From Citrobacter freundii (GTDB lineage: Bacteria; Pseudomonadota; Gammaproteobacteria; Enterobacterales; Enterobacteriaceae): a stretch of DNA of 64,000 nucleotides. Location: NCBI RefSeq assembly GCF_029717145.1, contig NZ_CP099222.1, positions 620,001 through 684,000 on the forward strand, in the 5' to 3' direction. The position numbers were made by a program, and so were the translations under genes. The notes under the pieces were generated by a model. It did no database searches. It saw only the letters and a list, made by a program, of their open reading frames with translations, and was not told the origin of the DNA. Below, in pieces: positions 37,129 through 47,361 of this stretch (position 1 is the first letter of the stretch; each line of letters begins with the position of its first letter).

Positions 37129-38565
37129 ATGAAAGTAACGCTGCCAGAGTTTGAACGTGCAGGAGTCATGGTTGTCGGTGATGTGATGCTGGATCGCTAC
37201 TGGTACGGACCTACTAGCCGTATTTCACCAGAAGCCCCAGTTCCGGTAGTCAAAGTGGATACCATTGAAGAACGTCCCGGCGGCGCGGCAAACGTGGCGA
37301 TGAACATTGCCTCTCTGGGCGCAAACTCCCGTCTGGTGGGGTTGACCGGTATTGATGATGCGGCACGTGCGCTGAGTAAAACGCTGGCGGACGTGAATGT
37401 GAAATGCGACTTCGTTTCGGTGCCGACGCACCCGACGATCACCAAACTGCGCGTACTCTCCCGCAACCAGCAGCTGATCCGTCTGGACTTCGAGGAAGGT
37501 TTCGAAGGCGTAGATCCACAGCCGCTGCACGATCGTATTAACCAGGCGCTGGGTTCTATCGGTGCTCTGGTACTGTCTGACTACGCCAAAGGCGCGCTGG
37601 CCAGCGTGCAGCAGATGATTGCGCTGGCACGAAAGGCTGGCGTACCGGTGCTTATCGATCCGAAAGGCACTGATTTTGAACGCTATCGAGGTGCGACGCT
37701 GCTGACACCAAATCTTTCCGAGTTTGAAGCGGTTGCCGGTAAGTGCAAAAGCGAAGAGGAACTGGTTGAACGCGGCATGAAGGTGATTGCGGATTTCGAT
37801 CTTTCCGCGCTGTTGATCACCCGTTCCGAGCATGGCATGACGCTGCTGCAGCCGGGCAAAGCACCGCTGCACATGCCGACCCAGGCGCAGGAAGTGTATG
37901 ACGTGACCGGTGCTGGCGATACGGTTATTGGCGTGCTGGCGGCAACGCTGGCGGCGGGTAACTCACTGGAAGAAGCGTGTTATTTTGCTAACGCTGCGGC
38001 GGGGGTGGTAGTGGGTAAGCTGGGGACGTCCACCGTTTCGCCTATCGAACTGGAAAACGCCGTGCGCGGTCGTGCGGATACCGGTTTTGGTGTGATGACA
38101 GAAGCCGAGCTGAAACAAGCCGTGGCCAGTGCGCGCAAGCGCGGTGAGAAGGTGGTCATGACCAATGGAGTTTTCGACATCCTGCACGCGGGCCACGTCT
38201 CTTATCTGGCGAATGCGCGCAAGCTGGGCGATCGTCTGATCGTGGCGGTAAACAGCGACGCATCCACCAAACGTCTGAAAGGTGAAACGCGCCCGGTCAA
38301 CCCTCTCGAGCAGCGTATGATCGTACTGGGTGCGCTGGAATCCGTCGACTGGGTGGTCTCTTTTGAAGAAGATACCCCACAGCGACTGATCGCAGGTGTT
38401 CTGCCGGATCTGCTGGTAAAAGGTGGTGACTACAAGCCGGAACAAATTGCGGGTAGCGAAGAGGTATGGGCGAACGGCGGTGAAGTGCTGGTGCTGAACT
38501 TCGAAGACGGCTGCTCAACGACCAATATCATCAAAAAGATCCAGAAAGACAGCGATAAGTCATAG
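37129..38565 (+). CDS. hldE: Bifunctional heptose kinase/adenylyltransferase
   Basis: Makes ADP-heptose for the lipopolysaccharide inner core. The N-terminal ribokinase-type domain (about 1-318) phosphorylates D-glycero-beta-D-manno-heptose 7-phosphate; the motif [14 protein letters not shown] is near 263-276. The C-terminal cytidylyltransferase-type domain (about 344-478) adenylylates heptose 1-phosphate, with [16 protein letters not shown] carrying the HxGH signature. 478 residues, one more than E. coli. Confidence 0.99.
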   Translation: MKVTLPEFERAGVMVVGDVMLDRYWYGPTSRISPEAPVPVVKVDTIEERPGGAANVAMNIASLGANSRLVGLTGIDDAARALSKTLADVNVKCDFVSVPTHPTITKLRVLSRNQQLIRLDFEEGFEGVDPQPLHDRINQALGSIGALVLSDYAKGALASVQQMIALARKAGVPVLIDPKGTDFERYRGATLLTPNLSEFEAVAGKCKSEEELVERGMKVIADFDLSALLITRSEHGMTLLQPGKAPLHMPTQAQEVYDVTGAGDTVIGVLAATLAAGNSLEEACYFANAAAGVVVGKLGTSTVSPIELENAVRGRADTGFGVMTEAELKQAVASARKRGEKVVMTNGVFDILHAGHVSYLANARKLGDRLIVAVNSDASTKRLKGETRPVNPLEQRMIVLGALESVDWVVSFEEDTPQRLIAGVLPDLLVKGGDYKPEQIAGSEEVWANGGEVLVLNFEDGCSTTNIIKKIQKDSDKS

Positions 38566-38574
38566 TCTGGTCGA

Positions 38575-38610
38575 TTGCCGGATAGCGGTATAAACACCTT
38601 ATCCGGCATT
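38575..38610. repeat. REP element
   Basis: TTGCCGGATAGCGG...CACCTTATCCGGCATT, an imperfect REP palindrome directly after hldE. Confidence 0.75.
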
Positions 38611-38618
38611 TCTGTCTC

Positions 38619-38780
38619 TTATGCTTCAGTTTTCTCCACAGGCTGTGGACTGTTTTTCAGCGGCTCAGCCAGGGCGTGAAGCGAACTGCCGGACAAACCA
38701 ATCTCATTTAACAGCGAATCAATCAGCGGAGCCTGAAGTTCTGCAGGTACCTTACATCCGAAAAAAGATATCTCCCCCTC
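38619..38780 (-). pseudogene. Possible gene remnant between hldE and glgS
   Basis: A 53-codon open frame on the minus strand (FFGCKVPAELQAPL, then LAEPLKNSPQPVEKTEA and a stop) has coding-like composition but no start codon: it opens after a TGA with only an ATA nearby. In E. coli this gap holds fimbrial and other genes that are absent here, so a decayed 3' end is plausible. I do not recognise the family. Confidence 0.3.
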
Positions 38781-38919
38781 TCAGATTTCGTAGGAAAGTG
38801 TGAAGCATAGCTCTCAATTTGCGCACATTATGTACAGAACAACTTTCTGTATAGGGAAATACTGAAATCAGAAAAAGCATATGGCCTTAACAGATATTCA
38901 ATAACTGGAGGGTATGCTC

Positions 38920-39120
38920 ATGAACAGCAATATGTATTCACTGAACAATTTCGATTTCCTGGCCCGGAGTTTTGCCAGGATGCAGGCTGAGGGGCACCCT
39001 GTTGATATCCAGGCCGTAACTGGCAACATGGATGAGGAGCACCGCAGTTGGTTTTGCAAACGCTACGCGCTGTATTGCCAGCAGGCAACTGAGGCGAAAA
39101 AATTAGAACTGGAACACTAA
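38920..39120 (+). CDS. glgS: Surface composition regulator / glycogen accumulation protein
   Basis: A 66-residue acidic helical protein matching E. coli GlgS (ScoR), which affects glycogen accumulation, motility and surface polysaccharide under RpoS control. The core [17 protein letters not shown] and [16 protein letters not shown] is conserved. ATG at 38920 is chosen over 38914 because GGAGG then has 8-nt spacing and the length matches E. coli. Followed by a terminator shared with ubiK. Confidence 0.95.
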   Translation: MNSNMYSLNNFDFLARSFARMQAEGHPVDIQAVTGNMDEEHRSWFCKRYALYCQQATEAKKLELEH

Positions 39121-39127
39121 CAGATAA

Positions 39128-39155
39128 ACGGGCCTTGCGGCCCGTTGTCGTTTTT
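39128..39155. terminator. Terminator between glgS and ubiK
   Basis: ACGGGCC-TTGC-GGCCCGT stem followed by TGTCGTTTTT on the plus strand; it ends glgS and may also serve the convergent ubiK. Confidence 0.85.
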
Positions 39156-39450
39156 ACGCTTGCGGTTCGACGGGCGGGATAGCAGGCGCAGGCTTCACTT
39201 CAGCCGGTTTCTCGCGCGCTTCCAGCTCGGTCAGGCGTTGCTCAAGCAGCGCGAGCTTTTCGCGGGTGCGCAGCAAAACCTGGGTTTGTACATCAAACTC
39301 TTCGCGGCTTACCAGATCCAGGCGCGTCAGCTGTGACTGCAGCGTTTGGCGAATCTTTTTCTCGACGTCTTCCCCAAACTCGCGGATCCCTTTCGGCATC
39401 GACTCGTGGACCTGACGAGCAATCTGCTCAATTTTTTTCGGGTCAATCAT
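39154..39450 (-). CDS. ubiK: Ubiquinone biosynthesis accessory factor UbiK
   Basis: A 98-residue protein (formerly YqiC) needed for aerobic ubiquinone synthesis, thought to bring UbiJ and the Ubi complex to the membrane. The N-terminal amphipathic part ([20 protein letters not shown]) is followed by a coiled coil ([21 protein letters not shown]) and a proline/alanine-rich tail. The start at 39450 is the family one. Convergent with glgS and divergent from ribB. Confidence 0.95.
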   Translation of the reverse strand: MIDPKKIEQIARQVHESMPKGIREFGEDVEKKIRQTLQSQLTRLDLVSREEFDVQTQVLLRTREKLALLEQRLTELEAREKPAEVKPAPAIPPVEPQA

Positions 39451-39585
39451 GGTGGTTTCCCTGAACTGGTACGTGTTGCTGCCTATTGTAGTGCGAACTG
39501 GCAGCGGCATAAACCAGAATTGTGTGAAGTGAAGTCAAGCAAAGGCGTTGATGAAGGTAATCAATAGCGTTATAGTTAACTCGCT

Positions 39586-39733
39586 TATTCTCAGGGCGGG
39601 GCGAAATTCCCCACCGGCGGTAAATCAACTGATGTTGAAAGCCCGCGAGCGCTTTTCGTTAACGCGAAAAGGTCAGCAGATCCGGTGTAATTCCGGGGCC
39701 GACGGTTAGAGTCCGGATGGGAGAGAGTAACGA
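39586..39733 (+). promoter_or_regulatory. FMN riboswitch (RFN element) of ribB
   Basis: The conserved RFN core is evident: TCAGGGCGGGGCGAAATTCC, CCCACCGGCGGTAAAT, AGCCCGCGAGCG, GTCAGCAGATCCGGT, TTCCGGGGCCGACGGTTAGA and GTCCGGATGGGAGAGAG. It lies about 105 bp upstream of ribB. Binding of FMN represses the gene; in E. coli this leader is also detected as sRNA SroG. Confidence 0.97.
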
Positions 39734-39770
39734 TCCAGTCGGGCATGGACCCGCTCACGTTATTTTTTTG
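39726..39770 (+). terminator. Riboswitch expression-platform terminator
   Basis: GAGTAACG pairs with CGTTA(T) around an inner CGGG/CCCG stem, then ATTTTTTT follows. Formation when FMN is bound would stop transcription before ribB. Confidence 0.75.
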
Positions 39771-39838
39771 CCGCTTAGACGGTACTCCTAAGACTGCCCT
39801 GATTCTGGTAACCATAATTTTAGTGAGGTTTTTTTACC

Positions 39839-40492
39839 ATGAATCAGACGCTACTTTCCTCTTTTGGTACGCCTTTCGAACGTGTTGAACTTGCGCTGTC
39901 TGCGCTGCGTGAAGGACGCGGTGTGATGGTGCTTGACGACGAAGATCGTGAAAACGAAGGCGATATGGTTTTCCCGGCAGAAACCATGACCGTTGAACAG
40001 ATGGCACTTACCATCCGTCACGGTAGCGGTATTGTTTGCCTGTGCATCACTGAAGATCGACGCAAGCAGCTCGATCTGCCAATGATGGTGGAAAATAACA
40101 CCAGCGCTTACGGCACGGGCTTTACCGTGACCATTGAGGCCGCTGAAGGCGTAACTACCGGTGTTTCTGCTGCTGACCGTGTTACCACGGTTCGCGCGGC
40201 AGTTAAAGACGGTGCTAAACCTTCCGATCTGAACCGTCCGGGACACGTTTTCCCGCTGCGTGCTCAGGCTGGCGGCGTGTTGACCCGCGGTGGTCATACT
40301 GAAGCTACCATCGATCTGATGACGCTGGCAGGTTTTAAACCGGCTGGTGTACTGTGTGAGCTGACCAATGATGATGGCACCATGGCGCGTGCGCCAGCGT
40401 GCATCGAATTTGCAGGCAAGCATAATATGGCTGTGGTCACGATCGAAGATTTAGTCGCTTACCGTCAGGCGCACGAACGTAAAGCCAGCTGA
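39839..40492 (+). CDS. ribB: 3,4-dihydroxy-2-butanone-4-phosphate synthase
   Basis: Converts ribulose 5-phosphate to 3,4-dihydroxy-2-butanone 4-phosphate and formate, giving the xylene-ring carbons of riboflavin. 217 residues as in E. coli. The metal and substrate loop [16 protein letters not shown] (about 33-48), GSGIVCLCI, and [23 protein letters not shown] are all present. Expression is set by the FMN riboswitch upstream. Confidence 0.99.
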   Translation: MNQTLLSSFGTPFERVELALSALREGRGVMVLDDEDRENEGDMVFPAETMTVEQMALTIRHGSGIVCLCITEDRRKQLDLPMMVENNTSAYGTGFTVTIEAAEGVTTGVSAADRVTTVRAAVKDGAKPSDLNRPGHVFPLRAQAGGVLTRGGHTEATIDLMTLAGFKPAGVLCELTNDDGTMARAPACIEFAGKHNMAVVTIEDLVAYRQAHERKAS

Positions 40493-40528
40493 TAGCACAC
40501 GCTTTACCACGCCAGTTGCGGTGGCAAT

Positions 40529-40566
40529 AAAAAACCGAAGTCAGTTTTCTGGCTTCGGTTTTTTGT
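40529..40566 (+). terminator. ribB terminator
   Basis: AAAACCGAAG(TCAG) pairs with (CTGG)CTTCGGTTTT and continues into TTTTTTG, a strong intrinsic terminator 37 bp after ribB. Confidence 0.92.
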
Positions 40567-41000
40567 TATTACGGCCCGCCTATTTAGCTTTGCCCGGACG
40601 AACGGTATCCTTTTACGAGGATATACTGCTTTATATTTTATCGACATATAATATATTCCGCATGCGCTATTTTTGTATTTTTTACCATATAAGAATATGG
40701 CTAAATCTTTGTGATAAGTAAATGTGTTTATTGTTTTAGGTGTGTTTGTTATCAACCCCTAGTGTGTTGATTTAATTAAATAAAGTAAGTTTGGAATGTA
40801 CTTATTATAATTAATGTTATTTATAGATGCTTGCAGGTTCTGTATTGTTTTATTTTGAATGCACGTTTTTCAATTGGCTCTATCCGCTGGTTTATATGAT
40901 CGAAATCATCTATTTGTTTCTGTAATGTGCCACTATAGTGGTAGGTTGAAATAAGGATATGTGAAATTTTAACGTTAAATGTTTAATGATGTTAAATTTT
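40567..41000. other. AT-rich intergenic region
   Basis: About 430 bp rich in A and T with short TATA-like tracts and no supported open frame. It precedes a small membrane-protein gene, so it probably holds that gene's promoter. Confidence 0.5.
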
Positions 41001-41012
41001 AAGGGTAAAAGA

Positions 41013-41189
41013 ATGTTTATTGCCTGGTATTGGATGGTATTAATTGCACTCGTTGCTATTGGTTATTATTGTCATATGAAGCGTTATTGCCGCGCGTTTC
41101 GACAAGACCGAGATGCGTTGCTTGAGGCGCGTAACAAACTCTTTCACCGTACGAGCGAAGAGGCTGGCACGGTCAGGGAGCATGAATAA
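41013..41189 (+). CDS. Small single-pass membrane protein
   Basis: A 58-residue protein with one N-terminal membrane helix (about 3-22, AWYWMVLIALVAIGYYC) and a charged cytoplasmic-type tail (KRYCRAFRQDRDALLEARNK). The start at 41013 is chosen because AAGGGT lies 6 nt upstream; ATG codons at 40986 and 40989 lack a good ribosome site. I recognise no family. The promoter region is AT-rich and the gene stands alone between ribB and the convergent zupT, a place with no equivalent gene known to me in E. coli K-12. Confidence 0.55.
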   Translation: MFIAWYWMVLIALVAIGYYCHMKRYCRAFRQDRDALLEARNKLFHRTSEEAGTVREHE

Positions 41190-41254
41190 TCCCTGTCGCT
41201 TTGCTGTTGTAGAGGCGGATGGCCTGCAGGGCAGGACAGCATCCGCCGTCTGTA

Positions 41255-42028
41255 TTATCCGATGCCCATTGATTGCAGGATGACAAGGCTGAGTCCCATC
41301 ACCGACATTCCGCAGAGTACACCATAGCTGGGGTTATTATTCGGGTCGATTTCTTTTGCCAGCGGCATCAGTTCATCGACGGACAGTGCGACCATAATTC
41401 CGGCAACAGCCGCCATAATTGCCGCCATGACCACCGGTGAAATTAAACTCCCCAGAATTAACCACGCCAGTACGCCGCCGAGTATTTCCGCCATACCGGA
41501 GATCCCAGCCCAAAATATCGCGGTACGTTTCGAACCGGTTGCAGCGTACACGGGTCCGGCAACGGCCAAACCTTCAGGAATATTATGCAATGCCACGGCG
41601 AGGGCGATACCAAAACCCAGCTCGAGGTTGCTGCTGGCAGTAACAAACGTCGCGACCCCTTCCGGGAAATTGTGCAGACTAATGCCAAGCGTGAGCAAAA
41701 TGGCGGTGCGTTTAATAGAACCGGGTAAAGGTTGTGTTGTTTTTTGCACGAGATCCTGAGGATGGGCGTGCGGCAGCAAACGATCCAGACCAAAATAGCC
41801 CAGTAAGCCTACGATAAACATCCCGTAGCCAAGTACGGGTGACATTCCTTTTGCAGCCAGTGCGGCGGGTAGCATCTCCATCAGGGAGATAAGCAGCATA
41901 ATGCCCGCGGCAAAACCCAGAGAAAAGGCGAGCACGCGGTTTGAGGGCTTTTGTCCCAGCACGCCAAGAAAGGCGCCAATAAAGGTGGCGGCACCCGCCA
42001 GTAAAGTCAGAAGTAAAGGTACTGACAT
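41255..42028 (-). CDS. zupT: Zinc transporter ZupT
   Basis: Broad-specificity divalent metal uptake protein of the ZIP family, in the inner membrane. 257 residues as in E. coli, with about eight membrane segments. The metal-binding motifs HNFPEG and HNIPEG lie in helices IV and V. The cytoplasmic loop carries HAHP. The start at 42028 ([18 protein letters not shown]) matches the family; 16 upstream codons are open. Divergent from ygiD. Confidence 0.97.
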   Translation of the reverse strand: MSVPLLLTLLAGAATFIGAFLGVLGQKPSNRVLAFSLGFAAGIMLLISLMEMLPAALAAKGMSPVLGYGMFIVGLLGYFGLDRLLPHAHPQDLVQKTTQPLPGSIKRTAILLTLGISLHNFPEGVATFVTASSNLELGFGIALAVALHNIPEGLAVAGPVYAATGSKRTAIFWAGISGMAEILGGVLAWLILGSLISPVVMAAIMAAVAGIMVALSVDELMPLAKEIDPNNNPSYGVLCGMSVMGLSLVILQSMGIG

Positions 42029-42175
42029 CGACAAATCCAACTCCTTATCCATCAGCTGTCCGGGCCAGACCGTCAAAATAACTGATGATCTTCATCATGG
42101 TTATCTGAGTTCTTCATCAACCGAAAAAGCGTATTGTGATGATATCAAAATGACTCCCTCAGTAAGGATATCATC

Positions 42176-42964
42176 ATGTCTTCAACTCGTATGCCAGCAT
42201 TGTTTTTGGGGCACGGCAGCCCGATGAATGTTCTGGAAGATAACGTTTATACCCGTGCCTGGCAGCAACTGGGGGAAACGTTGCCGCGCCCGAAAGCCAT
42301 AGTCGTGGTTTCGGCGCACTGGTTTACCCGTGGCACTGGCGTAACTGCCATGGAAGCACCGAAAACGATTCATGATTTTGGTGGTTTTCCGCAGGCTCTG
42401 TATGACACACATTATCCGGCGCCGGGCTCGCCAGAACTGGCGCAGCATCTGGTGGATTTGCTGTCTCCCGTCCCTGTCGCCTTAGACAAAGAAGCCTGGG
42501 GTTTTGACCACGGGTCGTGGGGCGTGTTGATCAAGATGTACCCGAATGCCGACATCCCGATGGTGCAATTAAGCATTGATAGCACGAAGCCGGCCGCCTG
42601 GCATTTTGAAATGGGTCGTAAGCTGGCGGCGCTGCGCGACGAAGGTATTATGCTGGTGGCCAGTGGTAACGTGGTGCATAACCTGCGCACGGCACGCTGG
42701 CACGGTGAAAATACGCCATACCCGTGGGCGTCCTCATTCAACGATTATGTGAAGGCCAACCTGACATGGCAGGGACCGGTTGAACAACATCCGCTGGTCA
42801 ACTATCTGGATCATGAAGGCGGATCGTTGTCGAATCCAACGGCGGATCACTATCTGCCGTTGCTTTACGTATTAGGTGCGTGGGATGGAAAAGAACCCGT
42901 GACAATTCCTGTGGACGGCATTGAGATGGGCAGTCTGAGTATGCTGTCGGTGCAGGTTGGATGA
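42176..42964 (+). CDS. ygiD: LigB-type 4,5-DOPA dioxygenase YgiD
   Basis: A 262-residue extradiol dioxygenase of the LigB superfamily; E. coli YgiD opens the ring of DOPA to betalamic-acid-type products in vitro. Metal ligands fall in FLGHGSPM, VVSAHWFTRG and the later VHNL segment. AAGGA upstream supports the ATG. The natural substrate is unknown. It faces a REP pair and the convergent ygiC. Confidence 0.94.
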   Translation: MSSTRMPALFLGHGSPMNVLEDNVYTRAWQQLGETLPRPKAIVVVSAHWFTRGTGVTAMEAPKTIHDFGGFPQALYDTHYPAPGSPELAQHLVDLLSPVPVALDKEAWGFDHGSWGVLIKMYPNADIPMVQLSIDSTKPAAWHFEMGRKLAALRDEGIMLVASGNVVHNLRTARWHGENTPYPWASSFNDYVKANLTWQGPVEQHPLVNYLDHEGGSLSNPTADHYLPLLYVLGAWDGKEPVTIPVDGIEMGSLSMLSVQVG

Positions 42965-42967
42965 TTA

Positions 42968-43042
42968 ATGCCCGATGGCGCTGCGCTTATCGGGCCTACA
43001 GTTCGTGTCGTAGGCCGGGTAAGGCAGAGCCGCCACCCGGCA
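42968..43042. repeat. BIME (two REP units)
   Basis: TGCCCGATGGCGCTGCGCTT...CGGGCCTAC and CGTAGGCCGGGTAAGGC...GCCACCCGGCAC lie in opposite orientation between ygiD and ygiC. Confidence 0.85.
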
Positions 43043-43049
43043 CTTTCAT

Positions 43050-44210
43050 TCATTCGACAAAAATATGCGGATAGAAGCGGGAAAGATCTTGAGTGATCAG
43101 CGCTCTGTCTTCGCGAATGCCAATCCCGGCTGGCTGATCGTTAATCAGCCAACTGCCGATCAGCACGTAGCTATCGCCAAACTTCGGTAGCTGATGGAAC
43201 TGCTGTACGATCATACCTTCTTCACCGTACGGGCCTTCCACCGATTCGATCGTTTTACCGTTCTCAACGATCGACACGTTAGCGCCTTCACGCGAGAAGA
43301 TCGGTTTCACGACGAATTTTTCCATCTGTGGATAGTCGTCTTCGGCGAAATACGCAGGCAGCAGGTTCGGATGGTTCGGGAACATGTCCCACAGCAGTGG
43401 TAACAGCGCTTTGTTGGAGATGATGCTCTTCCAGGCCGGTTCCAGCCAGCGAACGCCGGCATCTTCCAGCTTGGTAGAGAACATCTCGCGCAGCATAAAT
43501 TCCCACGGATAGAGCTTAAACAGGTTGGCAATCACCTGATCTTCTAAGTCCGTGAACTGACCTTTCTCACCGAGGCCGATATCTTCGACATAGAGGAATT
43601 CGGTGGCGATTTCCGCTTCGGCCGCGCAATCCTGCAAATACTGGATGGTCCCGCGATCTTCGACGGTGTCACGACAGCAGGTCAGGTGCAGTAGCTGAAA
43701 ACCATACTGTTCGCGCAGCGCGGTGAAGCGTTCAATCAGCTTTTCCTGCAGGCTGTTGAACTGATCGCTGCCTTCCGGCAGGTTCCCGGCATTGAGCTGA
43801 TCTTCTAACCAGATCCACTGGAAGAATGCAGCTTCGTACAGCGAGGTTGGCGTATCGGCGTTGTTTTCCAGCAGCTTAGGTTCACCGATTCCATCCCATG
43901 CCAGATCGAGGCGGGAATAGAGCGACGGCTGCTGAGTCAGCCATGACTGGCGGACAAATCCCCAGGTGTGTTTGGGAATACGAAACTTGGTCATCAGCTC
44001 GTCGCTGGCGATGACCTTTTCAACCACCTTGAGGCACATTTGGTGCAGTTCAGCGGTGACGTCTTCCAGCTTTTCGACCTGTGCAAGCGTGAGCTTGTAG
44101 TAGGCGTCTTCACACCAGTACGGTTCGCCGTACATGGTGTGAAAGTTAAAACCGTATTCGGTGGCTTTTTCGCGCCAGTCCGGGCGCTCAACAATACTGA
44201 CTCTTTCCAT
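43050..44210 (-). CDS. ygiC: Glutathionylspermidine synthase-like ATP-grasp protein YgiC
   Basis: A 386-residue protein homologous to the synthetase half of glutathionylspermidine synthetase, with an ATP-grasp fold. It has [20 protein letters not shown] near 125-145 and the nucleotide-binding [18 protein letters not shown] near 295-312. It lacks the amidase domain. Its substrate is unsettled. It lies 5 bp after ygiB, probably in one transcript, and together with tolC forms the conserved tolC-ygiBC neighbourhood. Confidence 0.94.
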   Translation of the reverse strand: MERVSIVERPDWREKATEYGFNFHTMYGEPYWCEDAYYKLTLAQVEKLEDVTAELHQMCLKVVEKVIASDELMTKFRIPKHTWGFVRQSWLTQQPSLYSRLDLAWDGIGEPKLLENNADTPTSLYEAAFFQWIWLEDQLNAGNLPEGSDQFNSLQEKLIERFTALREQYGFQLLHLTCCRDTVEDRGTIQYLQDCAAEAEIATEFLYVEDIGLGEKGQFTDLEDQVIANLFKLYPWEFMLREMFSTKLEDAGVRWLEPAWKSIISNKALLPLLWDMFPNHPNLLPAYFAEDDYPQMEKFVVKPIFSREGANVSIVENGKTIESVEGPYGEEGMIVQQFHQLPKFGDSYVLIGSWLINDQPAGIGIREDRALITQDLSRFYPHIFVE

Positions 44211-44215
44211 GTGGA

Positions 44216-44893
44216 TCAGCCGCCCATTGAACGCGTGGTGGTACCGCTGGCGCTACGTTGCATGGTGCTTTGTTTGGCGACAGATTCACCAAAGCCGCCG
44301 CGCGTGACGGTTGATGTGGTTGCCGGTTTCGGCGCCATGGCGGTTTTCGGTACGGTCATGCTACGGCCCGGCGTTGCTGCGCCGTAGTTTTTGCCGCCAG
44401 CATCGGTATATTTGCCGTAGGCCGGGCTGGCCGGATTTTTCGAGCTGAACAGCGGCTGCTGAGCGCCCATACCGCCGCCCATCATGCGGCCCATCATGTA
44501 GCCTGCCATCAGCGGCATCCAGAAGCTGCCGCTGCTTTGATTCTGTGCCTGAGCCTGGCCTTCACCCGTTGGTGCCATACCGGCCTGTGCAGGTGCCTGC
44601 TGGCACTGACCTTCGCCGAATTCAGCGATACAGTCTTCGCGGGTGGCGTACTTCGGCGCCGTGCGCTCAGCTTCTTTCAGCGCGTTGTTGAATGCGGTTG
44701 TACATTCAGCGCTTTTACCCGGATTCGCCGTCGAGCAGTCGTCCGCATTTTGGTAAAGTGATACTGTTTCGTCGCTCTGCTCACAGCCCGCCAGCATAAT
44801 AACGGCGGTAACAGCCAGGGCAACAGGAGTCAGGTGGCGTGCGCTCCAGCTTTTGCGGAACGACGCGTGATGTATAGATTTTGTCCGTTTCAT
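44216..44893 (-). CDS. ygiB: DUF1190 lipoprotein YgiB
   Basis: A 225-residue envelope protein. A basic N-terminus precedes a hydrophobic segment ending in the lipobox LAGC (cysteine near residue 37), so it is probably a lipoprotein. The mature part has conserved cysteines ([31 protein letters not shown]), a glycine/methionine-rich stretch ([14 protein letters not shown]) and a serine/threonine-rich tail. Function is unknown; genetic links place it with TolC and YgiC. Confidence 0.93.
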   Translation of the reverse strand: MKRTKSIHHASFRKSWSARHLTPVALAVTAVIMLAGCEQSDETVSLYQNADDCSTANPGKSAECTTAFNNALKEAERTAPKYATREDCIAEFGEGQCQQAPAQAGMAPTGEGQAQAQNQSSGSFWMPLMAGYMMGRMMGGGMGAQQPLFSSKNPASPAYGKYTDAGGKNYGAATPGRSMTVPKTAMAPKPATTSTVTRGGFGESVAKQSTMQRSASGTTTRSMGG

Positions 44894-45014
44894 TTATGTC
44901 TTCCAGGACCCAGTGGTAAATACTGCTCAGAATAGAGGATGACTGGTCGAAATTGAAGCGGGAAGAGGCGAGAATGCGGAAGAAGGGGCGGATCTTTACG
45001 TTGTCTTACGTTCA

Positions 45015-45034
45015 GACGGGGCCGAAGCCCCGTC
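45015..45034 (-). terminator. Hairpin after tolC
   Basis: A perfect 8-bp stem GACGGGGC around a four-base loop lies 8 bp after the tolC stop codon. No clear U tract follows, so it may terminate weakly or stabilise the message. Confidence 0.55.
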
Positions 45035-45041
45035 ATCACCA

Positions 45042-46523
45042 TCAGTTACGGAACGGATTGTTGCCGGTGCTGCTGGTTGAACGTGCTGCCGTCGGCTGAG
45101 CGACTGCCGCGTTGTTGCTCGCGGTATAGCCGTCTGCTGCAGCGTCTTGCTGTGTGTTTTCCGGCGCGACGGTGTCAGGCGCGGTCGGAATCGGTTTGCC
45201 CAGCGTATTGTTCAGCGCCACCAGATCCTGTTCGTTCAGCGTACCGAGCGCAGATTTGATGTTTAACTGGTTAATCAGATAGGTATAACGTGCGTTAGCC
45301 AACTGCTGTTTGGCGTTGTACAGCGTGGTGGTGGCATCCAACACATCCACGATGGTACGTGTACCAACGGAATAACCGGCTTCCATCGCGTCCAAAGAGC
45401 TTTGTGCAGAGACAACCGCTTGTTTGTACGCGTTAATGCTACTGATGGACGCATTAATGTTATTGAAGGATGAACGTACGGTCTGTACCACGCTGCGGTG
45501 CGCACTTTCCAGCTGTTCGCTCGCGCCCACAAAGTTGTACTGTGCTTGTTTCACCTGCGAGTTAACCATGCCACCCTGGTACAGCGGCAGCGAGAAATTC
45601 AGGCCAATTTTGTTCTGACCCATATTGCTGTCGTCATACTGAGTACCGGTTGCCGCGCGGGTTTTAGAGCCGCTGTAAGAGGTATCAGAAACACCGGTAG
45701 AGGCGGTTAAATCCAGCGTCGGCAGGTGACCGTCCTGCGCCAGACGAATTTGTTCACGCGCCAGGTCCTGGCTTAAACGCGCCTGCAGCAAGGTCAGGTT
45801 GCGATTTTCGGCTTCTTTCAGCAGTGCATTCACCGCCTGCGGCTTGTTGGTTTTAAAGCCGTCAACGTTCAACGAGGCCAGTTCCGGGTAGTAGTTGCCG
45901 GTAACCTGGCGCAGCTCTTCCACCGCGTTGTCCAGATCGTTACGTGCGGTAACTTCATTTGCCAGCACGGTATCGTATTGTGAACGGGCGTTCTGTACGT
46001 CAGTAATGGCGACCAGGCCGACGTTAAAACGCTGGGTAGTCTGATCCAACTGACGGTAAACTGCGTCTTTCTGTGCCTGGGTGTATGACAGCACATCAAT
46101 CGCGTTCAATACTTTAAAATAGGCCGTGGCAGTATTCAGGATCAGCGTTTGCTGATCGGTCTGATAGGTCACATCCTGGATGCCCGCTGATTTTTCTTGC
46201 AGCGTCAGGGCACGCCATTTCGACATATCGAACAGAGACTGAGTCAGGGTTAACGAAGCAGAGGTGGCGTTGGAATTCACGCCGTTTGCATCACGGTAGC
46301 CATTGCTGTAGGTGTAATCGGCACCTAAGCCCAGCTGAGGCAGTAACGGACTACGCGCTTCGTTAATTTTTTCGAATGCAGCATCGCGATCGGCGGCGGA
46401 TTTACGCAATTCCGGGTTGCTCAGGCGTGCTTGCTGATAAACCTGCATCAGGTTCTCTGCCTGGCTCAAAGTACTGAACCCCGACAGGCTCAGGCCGATA
46501 AGGATGGGGAGCAATTTCTTCAT
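45042..46523 (-). CDS. tolC: Outer-membrane efflux channel TolC
   Basis: The trimeric outer-membrane exit duct for AcrAB-type efflux pumps and type I secretion. 493 residues as in E. coli. The signal peptide (1-22, MKKLLPILIGLSLSGFSTLS) is cleaved before ENLMQVYQQA. Two repeats of the OEP family follow, each with beta strands and long helices, and the C-terminal extension ends NPFRN. The start at 46523 is the conserved one, two codons after an upstream ATG. Divergent from nudF. Confidence 0.99.
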   Translation of the reverse strand: MKKLLPILIGLSLSGFSTLSQAENLMQVYQQARLSNPELRKSAADRDAAFEKINEARSPLLPQLGLGADYTYSNGYRDANGVNSNATSASLTLTQSLFDMSKWRALTLQEKSAGIQDVTYQTDQQTLILNTATAYFKVLNAIDVLSYTQAQKDAVYRQLDQTTQRFNVGLVAITDVQNARSQYDTVLANEVTARNDLDNAVEELRQVTGNYYPELASLNVDGFKTNKPQAVNALLKEAENRNLTLLQARLSQDLAREQIRLAQDGHLPTLDLTASTGVSDTSYSGSKTRAATGTQYDDSNMGQNKIGLNFSLPLYQGGMVNSQVKQAQYNFVGASEQLESAHRSVVQTVRSSFNNINASISSINAYKQAVVSAQSSLDAMEAGYSVGTRTIVDVLDATTTLYNAKQQLANARYTYLINQLNIKSALGTLNEQDLVALNNTLGKPIPTAPDTVAPENTQQDAAADGYTASNNAAVAQPTAARSTSSTGNNPFRN

Positions 46524-46728
46524 TTGCATTCCTTGTTGTGAAGCAGTATTTAGCGCTGATCAAATGGTAAAAATAATTGTTGATTCTAGCAGAATCCACC
46601 ACTTCAAAAAGTTGGCGTTACGTGCCATACGGCGTTAATTTGCATCAATTTAACACAAGGGCGCCCAAACAGCAGTCAAACGACCTTGAAATTCACATTT
46701 TAATCACTATTGGTATCAGGACAGCACA

Positions 46729-47361
46729 ATGCGTAAACCAGACAGCTTGCCAATGACTTTCACGAAAAATGATGTAGAAATTATTGCACGAGAAACGCTA
46801 TACCGCGGTTTTTTTTCACTGGATCTTTATCGGTTCCGCCATCGCCTGTTTAACGGTGGAATGAGTGAGGAAGTCACGCGCGAAATTTTTGAGCGCGGAC
46901 ACGCGGCGGTCTTGCTACCCTTTGACCCTGAGCGGGACGAAGTTGTGCTGGTTGAGCAGATTCGTATTGCGGCATTTGATACCAGCGAAAGCCCGTGGCT
47001 GCTGGAAATGGTCGCCGGGATGATCGAAGAAGGTGAAACCGTTGAGGACGTTGCCCGCCGTGAAGCGATGGAAGAAGCCGGACTGGACGTAAAACGAACC
47101 AAACCTGTGCTGAGCTATCTGGCAAGCCCCGGCGGCACGAGCGAGCGCCTGTCCATTTTGGTCGGCGAAGTGGACGCCACGACCGCAAGCGGGATCCACG
47201 GTCTGGCGGATGAAAACGAAGATATTCGCGTTCATGTTGTAAGCCGGGAACAGGCTTATCAGTGGGTGGAAGAGGGAAAAATCGACAACGCGGCTTCTGT
47301 CATCGCCTTGCAATGGTTGCAGCTGCACTATCAAGAGTTAAAAACTGAGTGGAAAAAATGA
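46729..47361 (+). CDS. nudF: ADP-ribose pyrophosphatase
   Basis: Nudix hydrolase that splits ADP-ribose (and ADP-glucose) into AMP and sugar phosphate. 210 residues. The Nudix box lies at about 97-119, with [19 protein letters not shown] carrying the REAMEEAG core. First gene of the rightward run nudF-yqiB-cpdA-yqiA-parE; its stop overlaps the yqiB start by 4 bp. Confidence 0.98.
   Translation: MRKPDSLPMTFTKNDVEIIARETLYRGFFSLDLYRFRHRLFNGGMSEEVTREIFERGHAAVLLPFDPERDEVVLVEQIRIAAFDTSESPWLLEMVAGMIEEGETVEDVARREAMEEAGLDVKRTKPVLSYLASPGGTSERLSILVGEVDATTASGIHGLADENEDIRVHVVSREQAYQWVEEGKIDNAASVIALQWLQLHYQELKTEWKK

Noticed and set aside
39443..39815. Minus-strand open frames over the ribB leader
   Set aside because: They cover the FMN riboswitch, whose conserved RNA motifs explain the sequence.
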